Shown piece after piece: positions 58,612 through 64,000 of a stretch of 64,000 nt of DNA (within the stretch, counting starts at the first letter, position 1; each line of letters opens with the position of its first letter). The notes under the pieces were generated by a model, which saw only the letters and a program-made list of their open reading frames with translations, searched no databases and was not told the DNA's origin. Where the stretch lies: positions 37,260,689-37,324,688 of the forward strand of contig NC_030381.2 in the NCBI RefSeq assembly GCF_001625215.2, in the 5' to 3' direction. This DNA is from Daucus carota subsp. sativus. Lineage: Eukaryota; Streptophyta; Magnoliopsida; Apiales; Apiaceae. Made by a program: the position numbers and the translations under genes.

Positions 58612-59621
58612 CTAATGGTTTTTAAGTGTGTTAATATATCTTCTGCTCTGCCCCTCAATTCCTTTTCCTTCTGCGTATCTATTCCTCCTCCGCATAGGCC
58701 TCACACACATAGCTGCAGTCAAAATTAATTAATCAGTCACTTTTTTTAGCAAAGCAATTTTGTCATAATTCGTATTTACCAATAAGCATTTATACCTTTC
58801 ACCTTCTCTTCGTACTCTTCCTCTGATTCCCGAAGCAACTCACTAGCCTCAGTATTGTAGGGATCCTCAAAGTTCGGCTGGCACAACAATTGTGGCAGGA
58901 CATAATCGAAACTGTTTTCAAGACCTGCATTTCAAAGTGCAAACACAGCCAACAAATCACACACCCAATGCTAACACTTCTTCTCACATATTTGACTTTT
59001 AATTTAGAAAAGGAGGCTGCTAATATTAGGTAGCAAACAATACGGTAATTTTTATTAGTTAGAGTAATGACAGGGAATACGGAAAACTTACTTGACTCCT
59101 CATTCCAATTTTCATTCTCTAATGCAGAGATGCAGGGGAAGCCATTCCTGTTAAAGAGAGGCAGGCAGATTATAATTAACATTGATATCGTAAAAACTGT
59201 TTTTAGCGGAGAAATCAAATGTTAATTCTTACTCGTAGTCAATGTTAGGGTGATAAATTTTGGTGGCAAAGGACACGATAGGTGCTGTAACAGGGTAGTT
59301 CTCGTCCAGTTCAACATTTACTTTGAACCCATAGCCGTAGTATAGTGCTGCAGAATATTAAAATAACGGGAGTTATTACGATGGAATTGAAATTAGAAAA
59401 TCCGCTTAATCTAATTATACATATTTTTGTAGCTCAAAGTTTAGACCCAAATACCTTTGCTTCACACAACTTGTTAATCTTATTGTATTGGGTAAAAAGA
59501 GAACACAAAGTACGTATAAGCAAGAGGAATAAGAGGAAACTTACATTCCCTGGGAGCGCTGAAATGAATGATCATTTTGGTAACATCGTCATTTACAAAC
59601 TCCACATCATGGGACTTGGCA
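58612..59621 (-). pseudogene. UBC12/RCE1-like NEDD8-conjugating E2, 5'-truncated fragment
   Basis: Five minus-strand exons with GT/AG borders: 59545-59621, 59233-59347, 59092-59147, 58796-58924, 58612-58712 (stop). They join in one open frame. Readable E2 landmarks are [22 protein letters not shown] (compare [21 protein letters not shown] in RCE1), then an NGFPCISAL segment whose Cys sits where UBC12 has its catalytic Cys. Next is a W, then CQPNFEDPYNTEASELL (compare TEPNYEDPLNHDAA). The N-terminal third (the KD.SELNLP region) is not found upstream; that space is taken by the third leader copy. Introns are kept, so it arose by DNA duplication, not retroposition. It could encode nothing useful, or be the tail of a diverged gene whose first exons lie elsewhere. 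Confidence 0.72.
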
Positions 59622-59649
59622 CTATTTTATTTAAAATAAATGTGAGATC

Positions 59650-60035
59650 AGTAATGATATAAATTAGTAAACAATAAATATAAAGAAAAGTGCACTTTGT
59701 CTACGTGGATTATTAGGGTCCATGCACTTTCAATATTACATTTCAAAAGCTATACTTGCGAGTCTACTCTAGTTAAACTTTTGCAGTTTGTATAATTCTG
59801 TCAAGTTAACTAACATGGTAAATGAACAGTTAAAAATGAGAGGTTCAAATTTATCTTGTACACTTTTCACTCTAATTTATGATACACTCACCCACTGCTG
59901 TTGTGAAATAGAATCAATCTTAGATAAATACACACAATTTTATAGGCACAAGATCTTACAAATACACATACAACAATATCTATACACACAAATAACTACT
60001 TGAATTTGGTAGAACCCAAATTAAACCCGAGTTGT
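59650..60035. other. AT-rich spacer, nothing recognised
   Basis: Searched by eye on the minus strand for the missing first exon of the E2 fragment; not found. From 60001 the sequence 'tgaatttggtagaaccc' repeats the flank of leader copy A (54188). Confidence 0.4.
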
Positions 60036-60236
60036 ATATATATAGGCCTCCCTCTCGTTAAGGAGCTCCCGCCCCCAATTAGAGTCCCAGCCCCCAATTA
60101 GAGAATCTCTCGCTCTCACTCTCCTCCGTCTTCAGCAAGCTACTCGTTCTCTCAAATTCAGGCACATTCTTCTTTTGTCTACGCTTTTTTTATGTATTGC
60201 CCTAATTAATGAGGTTTTTACATGCTTTGCAGTTTC
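60036..60236 (+). promoter_or_regulatory. Deneddylase promoter/leader segment, copy C (nearest the gene)
   Basis: Same TATATATAGGCC box, CT-rich leader and 'cttcagcaagctactcg' as copy B. At the conserved donor position it reads CAG|GCACATT instead of CAG|GTACATT, a GC donor. Probably the first, non-coding exon of the DEN1-type gene, spliced to the acceptor just before 61702; copies A and B could serve as alternative first exons. Confidence 0.55.
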
Positions 60237-60588
60237 AGATATCGCGCGTGCGTTTGTGCTTGTGAATACAGTTAAACCTCTTTAAAGTAATACTTTATCG
60301 ATAAAGTAATATTTTATTATTTTACTGAATTTTTATAAGTTTTCAACTTATAATTCATTATTTTTTAAAAAAAGAATCAGTGGCATGCAATGTATTTGAT
60401 TTAAAATTACTTTTATAATAATTAATCATATGTGAAAACTAAATTCATGCATGCACTAGATAGAGTATACATGTACTGTAACATGTGCAAAACATACCAG
60501 GAGTTATTAATGCTTTACATAAAGTCAAGGATGGTTAATTTTGGCCTTGGCGGAAAGAAGAAACAATCTACTATATATATATATATAT

Positions 60589-60922
60589 AGGGTCCTACTC
60601 TGGTACAAACCATCTTAGCGTACAAACTACAAACTAAAATTAAAAAGTCTCTAAATCAAATTGAAATATAGCACATATGGTATGGAAATTGATCGTTGCG
60701 AGATGAACAAAAATACAGTGATGTCGGATTTCAAAAAATGTTCACCGATTAACGGGAAAATTCAAATTAAAAACGGAGGGGAATCTGTGGATCATGTGTG
60801 ACAGGGTGTATATTAACTGGTGTGTGGTTGCCCCTGCGGGGCCATTGGATTACATTCATCCAAGGGCTTATATTGAGTTTGTAGTTTATACACTAACTTA
60901 GTTTGTATTTGAGCACTTCCCT
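60589..60922 (-). mobile_element. 334-bp inverted-end element in a TA tract, copy 2
   Basis: Inverse of 5257-5590, same length, ends AGGGTCCTACTC and GAGCACTTCCCT, flanked by (TA)n. It lies in the putative leader intron of the DEN1-type gene. Confidence 0.8.
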
Positions 60923-60979
60923 ATATATATATTTTCATATTCATATTTTAAAAAGAACTGAATTTTGTAATTCATATGC

Positions 60980-60981
<2 letters not shown>

Positions 60982-61022
<41 letters not shown>
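60982..61022. repeat. (TA)n microsatellite
   Basis: About 40 bp of uninterrupted TA. Copy number may be unreliable in an assembly. Confidence 0.9.
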
Positions 61023-61028
<6 letters not shown>

Positions 61029-61701
61029 CATGAATTATTACTTTACATATTACACGGGCCTTTAATGAATTTTTAAGTTTTTATTATCTTATGCTTTTAG
61101 CGAAAATATTACTTTACAACATTGGCCCAAGTTGGGACCATCGAAATTTATTACTTAAACGAGGTTATTACTTTATCGGATATTATTTAATCGAGGTTTA
61201 ACTGTAAGTGAATTGATTAATGATTTCATGCTCTTGCTTTTTCCATATATATATTTAAATTGATTGATGATTTTGATTGTGTTTTTACAAATTTTATCAA
61301 GTACGTTATGTGTTTGTGTGTCTAATTATTTTAAGTAGTTATGATTTGTGTAGTATTATCGCATTAATCTTGTTGAATGACATTTATACTTTATATCTCT
61401 CGCACTGTATTATCATATGAATATCATCGTGTTGCTTAATGTAGTAGATACAAGACTCTCTCTCTCTCTCTGTATCGGATAGTTTGAAACATCTTAGTAT
61501 GTGGATGAGTAATAAAGGATTGAACTAGACAACTAGTGTACATTAGAATGTCCAGTTTGGAATTGTTTACGCACGAGTCACTTTTGATTTTTAACCCTCT
61601 GGAAATGTTGACCTACAAGAGTTCTCTCAAGTCAGCTGTAATATTTATGTTGGTTCAATTATGGTGTTCTACTAAAATTTTCTTCTTCTTTTTTTACAGA
61701 C

Positions 61702-62502
61702 ATGGGAGATAAAATGGTATCCAACTGCAAAGATATTGTTTTAAGAAATTCAGATATTGACACTCTAAAAGGACCATGCTTTCTCAGTGACCAGATCATT
61801 GCATTCTACTTCACTTATTTGTCTTGTTCCTTCAACACCAAAACTGATATGCTGTTAGTACCACCTTCCATTTCTCTGTGGATTGCTAATTGTGAGGATA
61901 CCACTTGTGTTGAAGACTATGTTCGGTCTTGTGAGATGTCGAGCAAGAGGCTTGTCCTTTTTGTCGTAAATGACAATGAGGATTTTGGCGGGGGAGACGG
62001 TGGAAACCATTGGAGCATCCTTGTGTATGATAGGACGAAGAATCTATTTCTTCATTTTGATAGCATGATGGGAGTGAATACTCCTTATGCTGTGAAGCTT
62101 TACGATGCTCTCAAGGAATTCATGGGGCCAGGTGGCGAATCTTCAATCCCACATACTTCATCTTCGCTGACAAAACAACAGAGGAAAAAGAAGAAAAGCG
62201 GGCCATCTGTTCAAAGAGGGTCAAAACCCACCCAGCCACCTGTAACCAGAGAATCAGAAGCCACTGTAGTTTCTGGTTTGCCCATGTTTGCCGAATGCGA
62301 GACGACCCCTCAACAACAAAATGGATATGATTGTGGTCTGTATGTGCTAGCTATTGCTAGGGCTATCTGTCAGTGGTGTTCCGAGGAACATAAGAGGACT
62401 GACATGATTTCAACAATAGAGAAGAACGTTGATTCTTCTGTGGAGATGAAAATGCGAAGTCAGGTGTTGGAGATCATACGCGAGATGGCTGCGGATAATT
62501 GA
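61702..62502 (+). CDS. DEN1/NEDP1 (SENP8)-type NEDD8-specific protease (266 aa)
   Basis: C48 (Ulp1) cysteine protease predicted to process NEDD8/RUB and remove it from non-cullin targets. The catalytic triad is His103 (GGNHWS), Asp120 (LHFDSM) and Cys211 (NGYDCG), with oxyanion Gln206 five residues before the Cys. The N-terminal pattern (LLRNSD/LKGPCFLSDQIIAFYF) and short length are typical of DEN1 and not of SUMO proteases, which carry long N termini. A basic linker (KQQRKKKK, about 159-165) lies between Asp and Cys. The coding part is one exon. The start is two bases after a TTTTTACAG acceptor, so a non-coding first exon upstream is expected; candidates are the leader copies at 60.1, 57.8 and 54.2 kb. 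All catalytic residues are present. Confidence 0.92.
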   Translation: MGDKMVSNCKDIVLRNSDIDTLKGPCFLSDQIIAFYFTYLSCSFNTKTDMLLVPPSISLWIANCEDTTCVEDYVRSCEMSSKRLVLFVVNDNEDFGGGDGGNHWSILVYDRTKNLFLHFDSMMGVNTPYAVKLYDALKEFMGPGGESSIPHTSSSLTKQQRKKKKSGPSVQRGSKPTQPPVTRESEATVVSGLPMFAECETTPQQQNGYDCGLYVLAIARAICQWCSEEHKRTDMISTIEKNVDSSVEMKMRSQVLEIIREMAADN

Positions 62503-63329
62503 GAGGTCAAAACTATTGTTTAACTTGTTTGGCAACAGCTTCCTTGATTCTTATACAACTCTTTATTAAAATGCTAAATTTTCCAATCTGCTGTTTTTGC
62601 ATGTCTGAGGGTTAAAAAATGTGTGCACCAAATTATCAAATGCTTGGCTTAAATGTCAACTCACCATCTATGTTTTCCTTGTTAGCAGTAGTTTCGTTGT
62701 TGTACTTCTGTCACTTAATATTGTTATCATGTAACAATCACTAGTCAACTTTCATGGCGTTGGTTTACTGTGGTTGTCTAAAACTGATCTTTTTGATTGA
62801 TTGAGAGAGTTGTATTATAATAATATTAAGAAAATTAGAAGATAAGAATCATCGGATAAATGATTAGCCATCCACTCAATAGACTATCATTGTAAAAATT
62901 ATTACTAAATGATCATAGTGTCATACAAATTTTGTTCATCTGTATACTGTAGAAAAGAACCTTTTTGATGGCCATATTTAAAAGTCTCAGATGTACCAAT
63001 CCCATTATAGCCTATCCTTCTGAAATATTGGATATACATATTACATCTATTAAAATAGAAGTCTTCATTATTTTCTTATTAACAAGAGGTCAGAAGTCAA
63101 AGTTTTTGAACTTTTGTAATTAACCCTAACAAGATAACAGTAAAGAGTCACTCATAATGTAAAACCATTTGGAAATTTTAGTGAAATTGTAAAAAAAATT
63201 ACAAATCGATGAATGTGGATTCTGTACATGCATGCAATCTTATAAGTTGTTTAGGATTGATATGAGAATCAAACAGAAAAACAGAAATTGCAGAGAATGA
63301 CTAAGCTGAGAGGTCATGATGTTTCGCAG
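62503..63329. other. 3' flank of the protease gene, no further gene recognised
   Basis: Probable 3' UTR for the first few hundred bases, then AT-rich sequence. Confidence 0.4.
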
Positions 63330-63703
63330 GTTCATAAAGATATATGGGAATCATATAATAGTGGGACTGGACATAGGAGGACAGAACACAGTGGTGGTAA
63401 AGCAAGATAAATCATCAAACTTGGAGGCATCAGAACTTAAAAAGAATTTTTTATGAACTTGGAGATCAGTTGTTTAATGGGACTTGCACCTTCACTCCCA
63501 AAGATCGAAAGCACAAGGTTAGTTGTTATGATAACTACTCCATATGTTTACTGCAAAAAATTCGTACTAGAATCTTGCAATGATTAAAGTTTAAACTAAT
63601 TATCTACCACTGACAATTTCAGGCTCCACCAGTTTTTACTGTTTTTGATCATGAGTCTCCGTTTCTAGATAACTTATCAGCAGTCAAGTCAAAGAATGGA
63701 AGC
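63330..63703 (+). pseudogene. Fragment of a plant MACPF-domain protein gene (CAD1/NSL1 family), broken
   Basis: Two exon-like blocks (63330-63517 and 63623-about 63703) have an acceptor before the first and GT/AG borders between them. The first reads FIKIYGNHIIVGLDIGGQ and continues in the pattern of plant MACPF proteins, which modulate cell death and immunity. Around 63449 a T-run is one base too long compared with the family pattern. The frame runs into a stop there, and homology resumes in the next frame. The second block keeps family similarity (APP.FTVFD) and then stops abruptly. Introns are kept, so this is a DNA-level fragment. No upstream MACPF exon was seen. Confidence 0.7.
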
Positions 63704-63731
63704 CGGATTCTCCTAATTTGTTACATCAGTG

Positions 63732-63964
63732 TACAAGAGGACCACAACTTGAGCAATCCTTCTGGATTATGATGGTAATTTGGTGCCTCACTCTGCAATT
63801 GATAAGAGCCCAACCCCCAAAACCATAGAAGTCTTGAACAATTTGTGCAGGGATAAGAAGAACATGGTTTTTATCGTTAGTGCAAGAGGCCGAAACACTC
63901 TAGGCCAGTGGTTTTCTGCTTGTGAGAACTTGGGAATTGGAGCTGAACATGGTTTTTTCTTAAG
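63732..63964 (+). pseudogene. Fragment of a class II trehalose-6-phosphate synthase gene (phosphatase domain), with an in-frame stop
   Basis: It reads YKRTTT, stop (TGA, 63750-63752), then AILLDYDGN, then SPTPKTIEVLNNLCRDKKN, VFIVSARGRNTLGQWF, and LGIGAEHGFFLR up to a donor at 63965. This is the start of the TPP-like domain of class II TPS proteins (TPS5-11 group). Arg is expected where the TGA lies (CGA to TGA). DYDGT has become DYDGN. It sits directly after the MACPF fragment with no TPS sequence upstream. A downstream open frame could start within it, but the context says pseudogene. It may continue past the window end. Confidence 0.8.
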
Positions 63965-64000
63965 GTTTGTATCATGCATGTTCTGCTATTAATAATTGTT

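Noticed and set aside
58799-59218. 139-codon minus-strand open frame as a single-exon gene
   Set aside because: It reads through introns of the E2-like fragment in the wrong frame; the five-exon model explains the homology.
63780-63992. 70-codon plus-strand open frame as a small gene of its own
   Set aside because: It is the part of the TPS fragment after the in-frame stop, counted from a non-ATG start; not a separate gene.
1-64000. tRNA or rRNA genes
   Set aside because: None recognised by eye; a tRNAscan run would be needed to exclude short ones.

Overview
The window is AT-rich nuclear DNA from a flowering plant, and the gene set points to a eudicot. It has intron-containing genes with GT/AG splice sites, plant-only families (CHASE-type cytokinin receptor kinase, TMK-type receptor kinase, plant U-box/ARM ligase, CYP71-type P450s) and dense small DNA transposons. 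Asterid, perhaps Apiaceae-like, is a guess only. Gene models were built by hand from splice sites and remembered protein families; no search was run.

Layout. 1-11.4 kb is repeat-rich: two non-autonomous Helitrons, a Mutator-type element with a 10-bp target duplication, a 334-bp inverted-end element set in a TA tract, and a Stowaway MITE. 11.4-17.5 kb holds an 11-exon AHK4/CRE1/WOL-type cytokinin receptor. 19.6-22.8 kb holds a two-exon TMK1-type LRR receptor kinase. 24.5-29.6 kb carries a GC-rich hAT-type element and a 1.3-kb LTR element with two apparently identical LTRs. 31.0-32.4 kb is an intronless PUB21-type U-box ligase. 36.2-40.8 kb is a repeat island that contains a broken lipoxygenase exon. 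42-51.2 kb has nested Stowaways, a Mutator-type MITE and a tandem pair of CYP71-type P450 genes (508 aa each) that differ by several insertions. 52.3-53.0 kb holds three box C/D snoRNA genes behind a site II/telo-box/TATA promoter. 54.2-62.5 kb is a rearranged neighbourhood of a DEN1/NEDP1-type deneddylase gene: its promoter/leader segment occurs three times, with a LINE fragment, a complete third Helitron and an antisense fragment of a UBC12-like (NEDD8-conjugating) E2 gene between the copies. 63.3 kb to the end is a chimeric pseudogene made of a MACPF-protein fragment followed by a class II trehalose-phosphate synthase fragment.

How the genes relate. The cytokinin receptor, the auxin-linked TMK kinase and the U-box ligase are all signalling genes but look like ordinary unrelated neighbours. 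The P450 pair is a true tandem duplication. The most unusual regions are the snoRNA cluster, the deneddylase locus with its repeated leader and embedded E2 fragment, and the transposon record in the P450 pair, where empty and filled sites allow insertions to be ordered.
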